A DNA stretch of 64,000 bases from Neonectria sp. B-13. Its lineage: Eukaryota; Ascomycota; Sordariomycetes; Hypocreales; Nectriaceae. Positions 9,431 to 21,355 of this stretch are shown piece by piece. The position numbers and the translations under genes were made by a program. Position 1 is the first letter of the stretch. The number at the start of each line of letters is the position of its first letter. Under the pieces are notes generated by a model. It ran no database searches and was not told the DNA's origin. It saw only the letters and a list, made by a program, of their open reading frames with translations. The DNA is taken from the NCBI GenBank assembly GCA_002682825.1, contig NOKP01000024.1, forward strand, positions 124,001 through 188,000, written 5' to 3'.

Positions 9431-11897
9431 TCAAGTCTTTGTGTGCGAAATCTCATAATCCTTCAAAGACTCTACCGTCACGTCCAGTCCATTGCCCCAT
9501 TTAACCGAGAGCACATCAGTCTCCTCATCCCCAACGAGGACAGTCCCACTGATATCTTCGACGAGCGATATCCTGGGCGCGACCATAATTTCGGTCTTGC
9601 CTTTGCTGAGACGCTTCAAGTACTCCTTACTCCGTTGCTTCACACCCATAATCTCTGTTGTGATCTCGTACAGCGGTGTGGCGCTCCAACCGTGGCAGTC
9701 ACTGCGCACGCTGCTCTCGCTCTCGGCCCACGTCGTCAGATTCTGCGCAATCATCTTCTCCCAAGGCCGGATCAATATCGGCCAGCTCTCTTCATAGACT
9801 CCGGCCTCGCTTGCGGCCCTGAACAGGTAGAAACCCATGGCGAAACTTGCCTTGGCCATTGAGTACTCCTCGGGCCGTGAAATGGTCTTGGTCATCAGTT
9901 CCCGAGCCGCGGCGCTGGTGTCGAGGCATCCTGACAAGACCGCAAATGTTTGCACGTGCTGGCTGAACTGCCCTGTTGCTCCAGGGCCGTCGAGGAAGAG
10001 ACCAGTCGATTCATCAAAGCAGTGGCGGCGGACAGCTTGGACGATACTTTGCTGTCGAGAGACGTATTCTCTGGCGGTGTCGTGTCGCCCGATGAACGAA
10101 CAGAGCTCGCCAGCTTTGAGGAGAGTATAGGCATATAACAGGCTGTGGTATGTGGCACTGCCAGTTTTCCAATACGCAGGTGGAACGGCCAATCCTAGGA
10201 ACCCTTTTCCAGGCTCAAACCATCCGTCGATCCAGTCCACAAATGCCCAGGAGTCCGAGTCAAACTGGCCAACAAGGCCCAGCTTCCCGAGTCGTCGGTC
10301 AAAGTAGTTCAATACTCCATCAACAGCCCCAAGGTACTCTCTTACCAGGTGCACATCTCCAAAATGCACCATGTGATCGTGCACCATCAAGACCCAGAAG
10401 AGGGAGAAGGTTGGTATGTTGATGCAGCGTGCAGGATTGGGGTAGTGTGTTTCGAGCAAGCCATCGTCGCGCCGTGAAGCGTAAAACTCGTGCATTGTCT
10501 TCCTGGCAAGGCGGTCGTCCCGGGATAGGACATAAGTGAATAGGATCTGGCTGCGTGAGTCCATGGTAAACTGGTTTTGCTCATAGAATGGACAGTCCTC
10601 ATATGTCTCATGCATGCAGTTCTTCAGGGTGTTGAGGCTGATGTCCCACAGCTTGTTTAAGAGCTTGGATGATGTCTGGATCGTGGTTGCAACACGAAGA
10701 GGGTAGTGTGTCGACCGGTAAGAAAAGCCACGAATAACGAGCGGTTCAGAGCCGGTTTTGATGGTCATGCGGACGTAGCGGAAGGTACGGAACCAAAACG
10801 GACTATACTGGTTCAATCCGTGATGTGGCTTATAGATGTCCACAGGCCCATATAGTGTACCATTACGGAAATCGGTTCTGTCTCCTTTGCGACGAGGCTG
10901 GCCCTCTTCAAAGGCCGGTTCGTAGCACTCGGAGCACAAAAGCTCGATTTCGGGCCTGTCTTTGCCATCTCCGCCGTAATCGCAAACGAAGTCGAGAAAC
11001 CCCGTAGTTAAAGCCTTGGTTAAGTTAGTCGACGCCAATTGGTTACGTGGTCGGAATTTACGTACCTTGACCTCGATATCGACAATGTGGGTCGATTCGG
11101 ATGCCAGGGAGACTGGCTTATCCTCTAGGATGAGAGCAGTCCATTCTTCAGTGGTGGTTGGCCCAGAGCAAGTTACTACGCCGTCAAACTTGGCAAAGTC
11201 CTCCGATAAGAACGGTATTTGTCGGGAGGCGAGGCGGCGAGGGTCCAGCATGGGGGACATTTTGCCGGTGCTCTTGATCACGACAGCAGCCGGCCATGAT
11301 GAATCGTCGAACTCGGGCGTGAGATACCCGCGGTCAATCAATTCGCCGTCCACCCTTTCATTGATGTTTAAGAAGGAGGGTCCAAGCCGGTAGTCCCATT
11401 CTGACGGGTCTGTTAGGCGTACAGAAGTATCTAATTTTGCTTTCCATGATTCGTCTGTCTTGATGCTTTGTCCCTGTATCGGTCAGCGTTTGCTTTCTCA
11501 AGTGAGGAATCAGTCATACAGGCAGGTCGCAGTAGAGTATGAACCCGGGTAAGGCTGTTCTAATCATGGACAAGCATCCCGGATGGGTGCTGGAGAAGCG
11601 CAACACTCGAGCAGCCAAGATATTGATACCCTTGGTGAGGTACGGGGTGATGTTGACTGTCTCGTAGTTCCATCGTAGCGCGTAGCTCTTGCACGGGCCA
11701 AAACTCAGTGATTGGCCATTGAGGTACAAGCGATATCTGGTGTCGACTGAAACATGTAGTAGGACGTCATGGTCGGGGACTTGATCCAGCTGGAATGCTT
11801 TACGAAGCGAGACGAACTGTGCAGAGGCAGCGGCGTCATCGAATGCGGGGACCCAGATCCATTGGGCTCCTCCGGACGCGAAGGGAGTAGTGGCCAT
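9431..11897 (-). CDS. GH78-like alpha-L-rhamnosidase
   Basis: Predicted glycoside hydrolase releasing terminal L-rhamnose from plant glycosides or polysaccharides. Exon 1 is 11897-11520 and begins at ATG (MATTPFASGG), not at the upstream TTG. A 46-nt intron leads to 11473. A second intron, 11065-11015 (GTACGT, GACTAAC, AAG), is exactly 51 nt and has no stop, so the mRNA reads through with or without splicing: 789 residues spliced, 806 unspliced. The spliced join gives DIEVKALTTGFLDFVCDYG. The N-terminal region looks like the beta-sandwich of the family (QWIWVPAFD, RYRLYLNGQ). The (alpha/alpha)6 catalytic part holds YEDCPFYEQNQFTMDSRSQ, where classical GH78 enzymes have DERxGW-type acids, and DCHGWSATPLYE near the C-terminus. 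No signal peptide is visible, so it may act on imported glycosides. Exact specificity uncertain. Confidence 0.85.
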
Positions 11898-12524
11898 CGT
11901 GATCAAGATGTGCAAGTTAACAACGAGGTACCTTCATGGAAGGAGCCCATTCACGGTTATATCGGCAATATTTGTATTTAGTTTATGGAAGAGTTCCATT
12001 GGCGATGGACATCTGGACCGGGTCCGCGGCACCTCCCCCTCAACTCCGGGAATTCCGAAGTTGTCTGGCCTCCCTCCGGCTTAGCTTCGATCCAAGCTTC
12101 AAAGGGAGCCGACCCACTTTGCCCGGGATGTGGCTACGGTTCGGGATGCATTCTGCCGAGATGACGAATGCATTGAAGAATTGTGCCTTGGGAAGCGGCG
12201 GGCACGTACTCCGGATTTGTGAAGTTTCAAGTCGGTGGGTGGATTCAGCACTTCTCAAAGAACCCACCACAACGGGCCTCAAGAGGGTGGACTTGTGACC
12301 CCCGTGGCACTGCGTTCACGTGGACCTTCGGAGGAACAGGGGGCTGGCTTGGCCTTAACGGCGCAATCTCAAGAGAGACCGATTTCTTGTATGTACTCAT
12401 ATATTGCTACGAAAGGTGATGATTCTGCCATGGACGTCCAGCCCATCCGCTCATGAAACGCCGAAAGGTCGTTGAACAATCACCCTGGACAGTTTTGGTT
12501 GAGATCAAGGTCAAGCACTGTAAA
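11898..12524. other. Intergenic stretch upstream of the rhamnosidase
   Basis: About 630 bp holding the rhamnosidase promoter and the 3' flank of the next minus-strand gene. Open frames here overlap each other on both strands and look non-coding. No motif recognised. Confidence 0.4.
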
Positions 12525-13872
12525 TTATAGGTGCTCTAGAATCAGCGCAACCTCTTCATCGGCTGCTTGAAGAATATGATCTGCTGGGTACCGAGACTTC
12601 CATCCAAGACTTTCCCCGTGCTTGGCTGTAAATGTGCACCTAGGTTTGACTATTGTTAGAACGTGCGCCAAAGCCAAAGGAATTCATTACTCACTTTCCT
12701 CCCAATTGAACTCTCACTAGTTCTTCTGGGCAGCCCAAGCCTTTCGCCATCTTCGCCAAGGCGACATCATCAGCGAAGCTAACACGGGAATCCTCGATCA
12801 TGCCTCGTTTAGCGAGCGACTTGGCCATGGCCTCGTACAGGTCATCCCAGGCAACGCTTCCCGAAGAAGCGAGATAGTATCCGTTGGCTCCATAGTCGAT
12901 ATCTTCATCGGCCAAAATCTTGCGCAGGATGTCAATGTACAAGGCGGCTGTATCGTCGACGTGGGAGACAGGCCAAGTCTTAGGACAGAAGTCAGCAGGA
13001 CGATCATCATCGGCATCTTTAACATCTTACCGGACGATCAGTGTCTACCTTATAGACCTTCTTGGCTTCTTTTGCTGCCTTGACAATAGCCACGGTTTGG
13101 ATAGAAACGCGGTTGCCAAAGCCTTGTCCCTTGCCGTCTGGAGTGGGGGTTGAGAATGTCAGTAACGGAAAATGTGTACACTGAGTCAGGTTACACTTAC
13201 AAACGATACAAGGCACGAAGATGTAACTCCGGACGCCTTCTGCTTCGGCCAGTTCAATCACAATGTTGTTGGTTTCAACTGCCTAAGCATTCGGGGTTAG
13301 CGACCCGCAACGCGTGCAATACATTCGCCGTGGTACCAACCTTTTGCAACAAGGCATGTGGCGCTCGCTGGCTCTTCTGCACCGTGTGGAGATTGGGATC
13401 ATTGTCCAACAATGGTTTGTCTGTGTAGGCGCCCGCGAGATCCGAGAAGATCTTTGCTCCACTTGTCTTGAACTAGTGTCAGCCTCGAGACACGATTGGA
13501 GCGAACGAGTAGAGCAGGAGCGCAATCAAATGGTCTTACATGGAGAAAGTGAACTGTTTGGCCGGTTTCCTGCTTGAGCTTGGACAATGCTTTCATGAAG
13601 TGCGGCTGGGCAGCTGAACCAAGCGCATCGATCAACCAGTATACAACTGAGATTTGGTGGTCAAGGATGTGCTGCTCAACGGCAGCCTCGTCGTATGGAT
13701 CAAACCTTACGGCTTCTAGACCATACTTTTTGACCGCTTCCGCTTGGATGTCGGTGCGAACCAATGCATAGATGTTTCCGTGGGATGGGAGATTGGCGTC
13801 GGCGAGTTGTGCGATGACGGTGCCACCGAGATAGCCTGAGGCACCGGTGATGAGGATATTTCGCTGGGACAT
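12525..13872 (-). CDS. NAD(P)-binding epimerase/NmrA-type oxidoreductase
   Basis: Rossmann-fold protein of the extended SDR group, 348 residues from six exons: 13872-13540, 13466-13341, 13282-13201, 13137-13031, 12978-12695 and 12639-12525. The nucleotide-binding motif NILITGASGYLGG begins at residue 4. Other family-like blocks appear at the joins: VHFLH-TSGAKIFSDLAG, CIVYGKGQGFGN across intron 3, and WPVSHVDDTAALYIDILRK. The last intron (GTGAGT...CCTAG) hides a false TGA and restores the C-terminus CTFTAKHGESLGW...LEHL. At exon 2 the acceptor could be 6 nt earlier (adding Phe-Lys). I chose 13466 because CTGAC lies too close to the first AG. YGKG matches the tyrosine-containing part of the SDR active site. 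Likely cytosolic redox enzyme or sensor; substrate unknown. Confidence 0.88.
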
Positions 13873-14093
13873 TGCTGTGGGAAGGAATATGTCACGCAAT
13901 GAAGGTCGTTGACTTTAGAATCACTGACGAGACTAGGTACTAAATAATGAGGACGTTGTGCTTTCAGGGCGGGATCGACATTTCTCAAACCCAGCTTATT
14001 AATCGGCGTGGCTTACAAATTGAGTGCTGCTCATAACGTGTAATTCAGGTCCCAATCACCCCACAGACTGACCATCGTAAAGGAATGAGGGTA

Positions 14094-16948
14094 CTATGCG
14101 GCATCTTCAGCATTCGAAGTCACATTCTCCCCGTCTGAGCCAGTGATCACGCCCTTTTCAGTGTCTTCTCCATCGTTGCCGTCGCCAATTTCTTCGTCGC
14201 TCCCCTCTTCGTCATCCGACTCTTCGTCGTAAACCCATTGTGGGATATGACGTGAAGTCTTTTCCCAAGGCGAACTGTCCATTTCTTCCTTCATCTCCTC
14301 AATGACATCCATGAGCGCATCCGAGGCCAGCTCTAGGTCTCGTACCCGAATCAGCCCGTCGATGGCCCGAAACGTCTCGAGCAGATCCAGTCGCTTCCAT
14401 TCTTCTTTTTGGCGAATTAGAGGTGCCATCTTGGCTCTTGCAGATTGGGTGTTTTGTTGAGATAGAGCCTCGAGGATTCCTTGTAGGGTACGGATGTCAA
14501 CTCGCAGATTCCTGTCTAGGATGCCCTGGTAGAGGTGGGCGAATGCTTCCTGCTCGTCGGGATCGGGACGTTTTGCACCACCAAGCCTCCATGCTGGTGC
14601 GTAGATGGTATATTGTAACGAATCCCATGGGCTGTTTCCATCGACATCCAAAAGCTCAGTGTTGATGCCTGAGAGCTCTAGGCCTGTCAGATAATGCAGG
14701 GCTTCTTGATCTATATTCAAGGCTGCGTGGTGTAGCATGTTCCGTGAGTTGTTGTTGATGGCAAGTAATGACGCGCCAGCCTCGACAAGACAACGCAGGG
14801 CTAGCAAATCGTTTTGGTAGATTGCGGATAGCACTGGCGTCATTCCGACATTCTCTTTTGCCTCGATGTCGAACTCTGCGGCTGTTCGCAGGTGGCCAAA
14901 TTTCTCTTGCGCACCTTCCCTCGAAAAGGCAAGCTCGTGTACCGGCGATCGGCCAAGCGAGTCACGCACTGACACGGACGCACCAGCAACCATCAGCATG
15001 CCAACAACATCGGCCGAGGCCCACCGGACAGCAAAATGCAGCGCCGTCCGTCCAAGTTCATTCTGGAGCTGTACTCGGCACTTGGCCTGCAGTAGCCGTT
15101 GCACACTTTCCCGACAGTTGTACCATGCAGCAGTCATCAGGGGAGTCTGTCCTTGCCAGTCTCTAAGATCAATGTCCGCCCCTGCAGATATGAGCTCGTC
15201 GAGGGATGCGACCGAGTTCCTTGCAGCGGCTCGGTGAATGGCAGCATACCCTTTGTGGTCAAGCACACCAATGGACCAGGGCTCTTCTTGCAACACCACG
15301 CCCAGACTCCCTCCGTTGGCGACTGCATCGTGCAGCCTTGTCGTCGTCCGTTCTGCTTCCTCGTCCGTCCATGCAAGTGCCCGATGCAGCAGATTGACCT
15401 CCCAGTCACCAAGATCAGCGTTGTCAAGCCTCTGGTAGGCCATGACAGCGACACGTCTATAAGTAAATAAAAAGTAAGTCCGATTGATCGAGTACAAGAG
15501 ATGGTCGCTGCATACTCCGGTAGGCCTTTTTCACTCAGCAAACTGTTCCACAATCCGAAAAGAAGCTCCAAGGCCTCATATGCCTTCACCACTAAAGCGT
15601 ACTGTTGTCCAGCGTCAGTAAAATACTCTCATATACCATACAATCGCCTTGACCCACCTCGACAAGTCCCCGACCATGGTCATCGGCGTCTTCTGGGAAA
15701 TAGGGCACTGAGTTCTTGAGAAGCTCGTGGAGAATTTGCACTTCCCCATCTATACAAAACCAGGCTCGGTCTTTCATCGACAACTTCCGACAAGGACGCA
15801 ATGAACTTGAGTATCGCAACCCACCAAGGACGTCATGTGAAGCTCTGAATGCCAACACTCCCGCCCAAAGCCACGTTGGAAACCGGTGCTGGACCGTCAG
15901 AGTCACACCACCCCCGCGTTTGCAGCGGGAATCAGTGCACCGTATAGTACGCAGACCAGGCGCCGCGTTAGAGCTCAGAGAGAAGGACCCTAGTAAAGGT
16001 CGCAGCCATGGTCGAGTCTTGTATTCGGTTGTTCCGAAGTGGCATCTACATGGGCAGCACGGAGGGCATTGCCTTTTCGTCGGGTAGTATGACTCCCGGA
16101 GTTGCATGATGACTTCTTCGCTCGGAAATCCAGAGTGACGCTTGATCGGATCAGTTGTAGGGAGAAGGGCTTGTTGTCCCGGCTCTGGTGCAAGCTGTTC
16201 GTCTGTGTCATCTTCTGTTTCTTCAGTGAGCTCATCCACCTCGGCAACAGCCACATCAGATAGCTCTTCGACTCGATCGTGTTTTGGCTGAGTCAGTCTC
16301 GAGTTTAAGGTCGACATTTCCCCGCAAATCAACTCCAGCTGGAAATTGAACCTGTTGAACCCATGCCACCGCCATCAGTAACATGCTCGAGACAGGACGG
16401 TATGCAGTAGGGACAGCAACATACTTCTCCTGTTTGAAGTTCATCATAATGCCTTGATGGTATATCAACGCAGTTTGGAGGTTCAACCTTGCATCCCTCG
16501 CCTTCGTGCGGAGCTTCTCGAGTTTGTTTCCCTCCAGCATCCATTTGAACTTCTTTGCTTTTTCATCTTTTCCTTTCTTTACATGGGAGCAGTCGGTTAC
16601 AAACTCGCCAAGTTCGCTTTCGATTTCTTTGAGTTGCTGGATGGCTTCGATCATTAGGGGCGAGTCGCCGTTGTTGGGACAGCTGTCAACCACATGCTGG
16701 CAGACCTGGAGGACGTGCTCGATGAATAGAACCTATTACAGGCATGAAGCCTCCGTATTAGCATGATCTCTCCATATAAGCAAAGATCAGAATACCGTGA
16801 ACCATGGAGATGAACTTGCCTCTCTGCGTAGAGCTTCAAAGTCACGTTGAATCTCCGGGAGGTCTCTGGCGAACCTGACAATCCGTAACCCCACATTCAG
16901 GCCCTGTGCGAGTGCGATGCAGCTTGCCAAAGCCCCCAACACCTCCAT
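14094..16948 (-). CDS. Large ankyrin-repeat protein with HeLo-like N-terminus
   Basis: Five exons (16948-16820, 16732-16425, 16351-15658, 15601-15516, 15456-14094) close in phase to 859 residues. The N-terminus MEVLGALASCIALAQGLNVG followed by long helices resembles the helical HeLo-like or STAND N-terminal domains of fungal NLR-type proteins. The middle has a Cys-rich patch (QCPPCCPCRCH). From about residue 490 there are several ankyrin repeats (for example DHKGYAAIHRAAARNSVASL, then GQTPLMTAAW and GRTALHFAVRW). The C-terminus is strongly acidic (DEESDDEEGSDEE). The first intron seems to use a GC donor (GAG|GCAAGT); a GTATTC donor 27 nt later is also in phase, adding nine residues. Likely a scaffold or receptor for protein-protein recognition, possibly in non-self recognition. 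No NACHT/NB-ARC P-loop is visible. Confidence 0.85.
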
Positions 16949-18116
16949 GTTGGACGGATCTCGTTAGTCGTAGAGGGATGGACTTGGGAGCTAGGAGCAG
17001 GTAGGTGTCGAGGTATTGCGTTTGGATCATGTTGTGGGGGAGGGGATGAAGAAGATGAAAGTGGGAGCCCGACATGGAGGAAAACCGAATGACACAGAAA
17101 ATGGGCGCAGCCTCGTGTGTAAAATCAGGCTCTCGCTGTGCAACACACCTTAACACCTAAGCCACCACATTTGCCAGAATCACTCCAATCAAACATTTCC
17201 AACCAACACTTGGGCATTCTCGAGCCAGAGGTGAGACACACGGCGCTGAAACCTGCATACGCTCAGCCACATTCCACGGCAAGCAGCATTCTGCCTCGCA
17301 GGCCTCGAAATTGTGTTGACTGTCGCCGCCGAACAGGAAATGAGGCTTCGCCACCAGCAGGTGGGTGTCGACGCGAAAGACGCGCCCAAATCAAATCCTG
17401 GGCGGGAATCTCACGGCGAAACACCTACCGAAAGAGCGTGCGACTTAGGCAGGCTTGAAAATTAGTTAATATACACAAGTACGGATCAAGACAAGGGGAG
17501 GCCCATGGGCGACGGGTATTTTGTACCAAAGCAGCCTTACTTGGAATCTCGACAAGATACGAATAAAGCAAGAGAGGTCAAGCGTCCGGCCTGCGCGTCT
17601 TATTAAGGATAAGTCTCTCCGACCTCGGTCTTTATGTCATCAGAAACAAGACCTTGACACATGGGGCTTCTAGGCAAGGATACGCCAGGATCTTGAAGGC
17701 ACACCAAGTAAGCGCAAGAGCGGGGTTTGCATTTGAGGTTAGACACTATCGAAAGAAATATTAGCGTGTGAGCAGGATCCAATTGTATTTCTGGAAAATG
17801 TTTCCGAGGCACACGAGGCTCAACCGAAGTACAAAATAAGCATATCTCCCTCATCTATGGCTTTTACTACTGTCGGATGCTCTTCGTATTCACCAACGTA
17901 GGCCTACGGGACCCTGGAGGACGTAGCATCGGCGACTTTTCGGCTACTGACCGTGGGCAGTTTACTTACGCGCGAGCGCAGGCGGTTCCCTCTCTCTGCA
18001 TTCCATCATTGTTTCCTCTTCTATGTTCGTATTTATGACAGCAAGTGAACTACCTCATCATCTTGCGCACTTCCCAAACACACAAGTAGTAAGAGAACGC
18101 TCTGAATCCATTCGCC
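16949..18116. other. Intergenic divergent promoter region
   Basis: About 1.2 kb between the ankyrin gene and the SDR, which point away from each other. A 106-codon plus-strand frame at 17138-17458 has no start context or family features and is judged spurious. Confidence 0.45.
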
Positions 18117-19163
18117 ATGTCCAGCAACACGAGCTTGGCCTCGAATTGGCTAGCTTTGGCGACTTCCACGCTCCAAAACTCGTGCAGCCTCAGCTCCGTT
18201 CTCAAGGTCATCCTTCCAGTTGGTGTTGCTTATGCGATAAACAAACTCCTCAATAGACACGTCTCGGGTGGCCTTGTCTGGAATGATTCTTGGGACTGGA
18301 CAAAGGAAATCGTCCTTATCACTGGAGGCAACAGTGGAATGGGCAAAGCCATAGTCCAGGTGCTTGCGGAAAAGAACATCAAGGTTGTTATCCTCGACGT
18401 CAGCCCTCCCCAAACCCCGCTCCCGCCAAGCGTCTTCTTCTACGAGGTCGATGTCTCGTCTCCCAGAGCCCTGCACAAGGCCGCAGAGCAGATTCGGGAC
18501 TGCGTCGGTGATCCAACCGTGCTCATAAACAACGCTGGTATCGGCTTGGACAACACTGTGCTCGATTGCACAGAGGCCCAGGTCCGACGAACTTTTGAGG
18601 TCAATACGATGTCGCATTTTTGGATTGTCCAAGAATTCTTACCACCCATGGTCAAAGTAAACCACGGCCATGTCGTGACCATGGCGAGCATGGCCAATTT
18701 CGTGGTTATCGCTGGCAATGTCGGGTATAGTTGCACTAAGGCTAGTGCGCTTGCATTCCACGAGGGCTTGGGACAGGAGCTGAAGCACCGATATTCTGCA
18801 AGCAAGATAAGAACAAGGTAGGTTTTGGCTTCTTCCCTGATCTTCCTCCGTCTGACAAGGGTCTCTTACAGCATTGTGCACCCATGCTGGGTCCGGACAC
18901 CGATGACCGACAATACGAGGGCGAGCCCAAACTTCAACGAGACTGTCATAGAACCAGAAGAGGTCGCAAATGCAGTTGTAAGGCATATTCTTGGAGGGAG
19001 GAGTGGTCAAATCATCTTACCACGCTGGCAGGGTATTGCGTCAGGAATCGGAGGGTTCCCTCTTTGGCTGCAAGAGATGATTCGGGACTCAAAGGCAGGC
19101 CTACTCCAAAAGACACATCCTGGGGTGCATAAGATAAATTCACCTGGGAGTTCTGGAAATTAA
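18117..19163 (+). CDS. Classical short-chain dehydrogenase/reductase
   Basis: NAD(P)-dependent oxidoreductase of 330 residues, resembling the retinol-dehydrogenase-10 / 17-beta-HSD-11 branch found on ER membrane or lipid droplets. Exons 18117-18817 and 18872-19163; the intron is 54 nt (GTAGGT...TTACAG). Visible motifs: cofactor loop TGGNSGMG near residue 67, INNAGIG (NAG motif), catalytic Ser in VVTMASMAN, and the catalytic pair YSCTK (Tyr-x3-Lys). After the intron SIVHPCWVRTPM gives the usual PxxxxT loop. The N-terminal 45 residues include a hydrophobic helix (SVLKVILPVGVAYAINKLL), consistent with membrane anchoring. Lipid or steroid-type alcohol is the likely substrate class, not determinable further. 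Confidence 0.92.
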
Positions 19164-19732
19164 TGAGCAGGGGATGCCGCGGCAATATACAATCGCTAGA
19201 CAGACCTCCTGTGTTGATAGCAACAAAGATACTTCATGCGAAGATACCACTCGTATTTTACCTTCGCCTGCGTTGGAGGACAAAACATAGTATCGATAAC
19301 TACCAGTAATGCAGCACTGATAGCCTTAGACTAAGACGTGGATTCTCTGGCGCCAGGCTGTGGCTGCGAGAACATGGCTCTGCTGATGTACTCTTACTAC
19401 AAACGGCCACTTGCCACTTTTTGAGACCAGAGACTTTTGCCACAGTCCTTCAAGCTGCGGGACCATGAAGCTGTCCTTAGAACTCCCGAAAAAGTTATAT
19501 ACTTCAGTTGTTGGTTTCTTTTGCAACTTGAGCAAACATATCCAATGCCAGTCATTGCTGTGACGCATGGGGAGTTTATCGTAGCCGCGCAACCCATTTC
19601 AGACGCAACTCTTATAATGGGAGTTTGCGGGCCAAATGGCCGTGGGACTTGGAGCTCCATATTGCATTTTTCGGGCTTAGATCTAGCATGAACCTTAGAC
19701 GACTAAAAGGTTACTCGACTACACTGGACGCT
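19164..19732. other. Intergenic stretch between convergent genes
   Basis: About 570 bp. Overlapping frames of 84-88 codons on both strands (19326-19691) have no start context, splice signal or family similarity that I can see; treated as 3' flanks. Confidence 0.4.
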
Positions 19733-20354
19733 CTATGAGATAAAGTCGTAGACAAGCAGAACAGTGGCCTTCTTTTCGCCCTTTGTAGCCAACACACGCC
19801 TACAGTATCGCCTCTCGCCCTCTATAATCTGAAATCCCCATACTTGCGTGGCATTCCAGCCATTGTTGTCACTCTCAACGTAGCTGAAGATGAGCGTCTT
19901 GCCATCACCTTCGACAAGCCAGCCCTGGCTCAGAAACTTGTCTTCAATCTCGTCGAGGCTCACCCAGCGTGTTAGACCCTTGACATCGCCAAAGATCCAG
20001 TCAGAATGCGCACGAAGCTTGTTGTCAAAGCACCGGGCCTCATGGGTTCCGTGCAGGCCCGAAGCCGACTGGCTGGTATTGACGTGTGCAACTAGCTCGG
20101 TTGCGGTGCTTGGAGGTAGAGGTAGTGCAATGTACTGCTTCATCTCAATCGTGATGGATGCCAAGCAGATGCCCTTGCGCGTTAGATACCCGATGCCCTG
20201 CAATGAGAGAACTGGCTCTGGGCTATCGGAAAGCTGCTTGTTCTTTATGCGCGGCGGAATCAGCGACGGCAATGGACTCATGCCGAAAGTGGCGCCTTAC
20301 CATGAACCATTTCCCATTAAGGTCTTGAGTGGTCTTTTCAGGAGGGGCCGCCAT
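19733..20354 (-). CDS. Lipocalin-like domain protein
   Basis: A 187-residue protein from exon 1 (20354-20301) and exon 2 (20242-19733), joined in phase 0 over a 58-nt intron (GTAAGG...AAAG). The spliced N-terminus reads DLNGKWFM-NKQLSDSPEP, which carries the GxW motif of lipocalin-like folds. The central block HSDWIFGDVKGLTRWVSLDE and the C-terminal GFQIIEGERRYCRRVLAT are of the type seen in a fungal lipocalin-like family. Such proteins bind small hydrophobic ligands, and some sit in secondary-metabolite clusters. No signal peptide, so cytosolic. Ligand unknown. The apparent ATG at 20281 is inside the intron and is not used. Confidence 0.8.
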
Positions 20355-21355
20355 TGTTGCAATTTGTCTTCTGGAGATGAGAATTGTAGTGAATCAGTCT
20401 AAGTAATGGTGGGAGGGAACCAACTTAGTCCCAAACCCCGTTTTGTGAATTCCTCTAGGTAGCATCCTCACATGCCTCAGCTTTCAGAAGTCAACAACCA
20501 CGGACAGGCTGACGACATATTGTGCATCCTAAGCCGAGGCAGACTGCTCGCAAAGGTTCCTTGGTAATCCTAAATCTGGACGACTTCCCCGCACGTGGGA
20601 TCACACCCGACTCCAAACAAGGAGTGCAACTCGTCTAAATCGACCAGGGGCCATCTTAGCTCCGGCCGAGTTTACACGACTCCAGAGCCCACGCCCACTT
20701 CGGGTCCAGTAGAGACCTACCGCATATTAGCCTGATGCCGGTTGTATAATCTCGTATTTGCTAGCTCTGACATTCGAGGTCACTAGCATTGTGTCGTTCA
20801 ATTATCAATTTGCAGGTTTGGTCACATTGGCTGGGATTTAGCCAAGTGGACGAGCAGGGCCACTCACAGGCATTTGCATTATAACGCTGCTGATAATATG
20901 ACTCCGTTTTGAGCAGCCTGTTCAGAGAGCTAACACATTTTCAAGGACATATGCCTTGAACTCGTCAGCGTCTATGCAGCGGCATGGTACTCCGTTCCTG
21001 GATATGCACGTCTGTCACACACCTAAGCACCTACCGTCTTAAATGCGGTACTTTGGGCGGTTCTGACTAGTGTAGATTCACAACTGAACGTCTCATTCGC
21101 AGTAACATTGAAAAGCAATTATAGAAACCCAGATAATCCCTTGGAAACGCCGTTTTGCCGGGACCTGACCACGCTGTCTCTTTCGTCCTCCTCGCGACTC
21201 TCTTCAAACACCACCTCTGCTCTCATCAGTTCTGATTATGGTGACTACCGCATTGGTAAGACGTTGCAGTTAAACTACAAAAGTCATCCAGAAATCATAA
21301 AACCCCTCTGAATAGTCGCACCCCGATACCTCCAGTCATCCAATACACAGCTTCT
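20355..21355. other. Intergenic stretch, nothing recognised
   Basis: One kilobase upstream of the lipocalin-like gene. It is moderately AT-rich after 20750. One 67-codon frame (21108-21311) lacks support. Confidence 0.45.

Noticed and set aside
17138..17458. 106-codon frame between the ankyrin and SDR genes
   Set aside because: Low-complexity Arg/Pro content, no homology recognised, no good start context.
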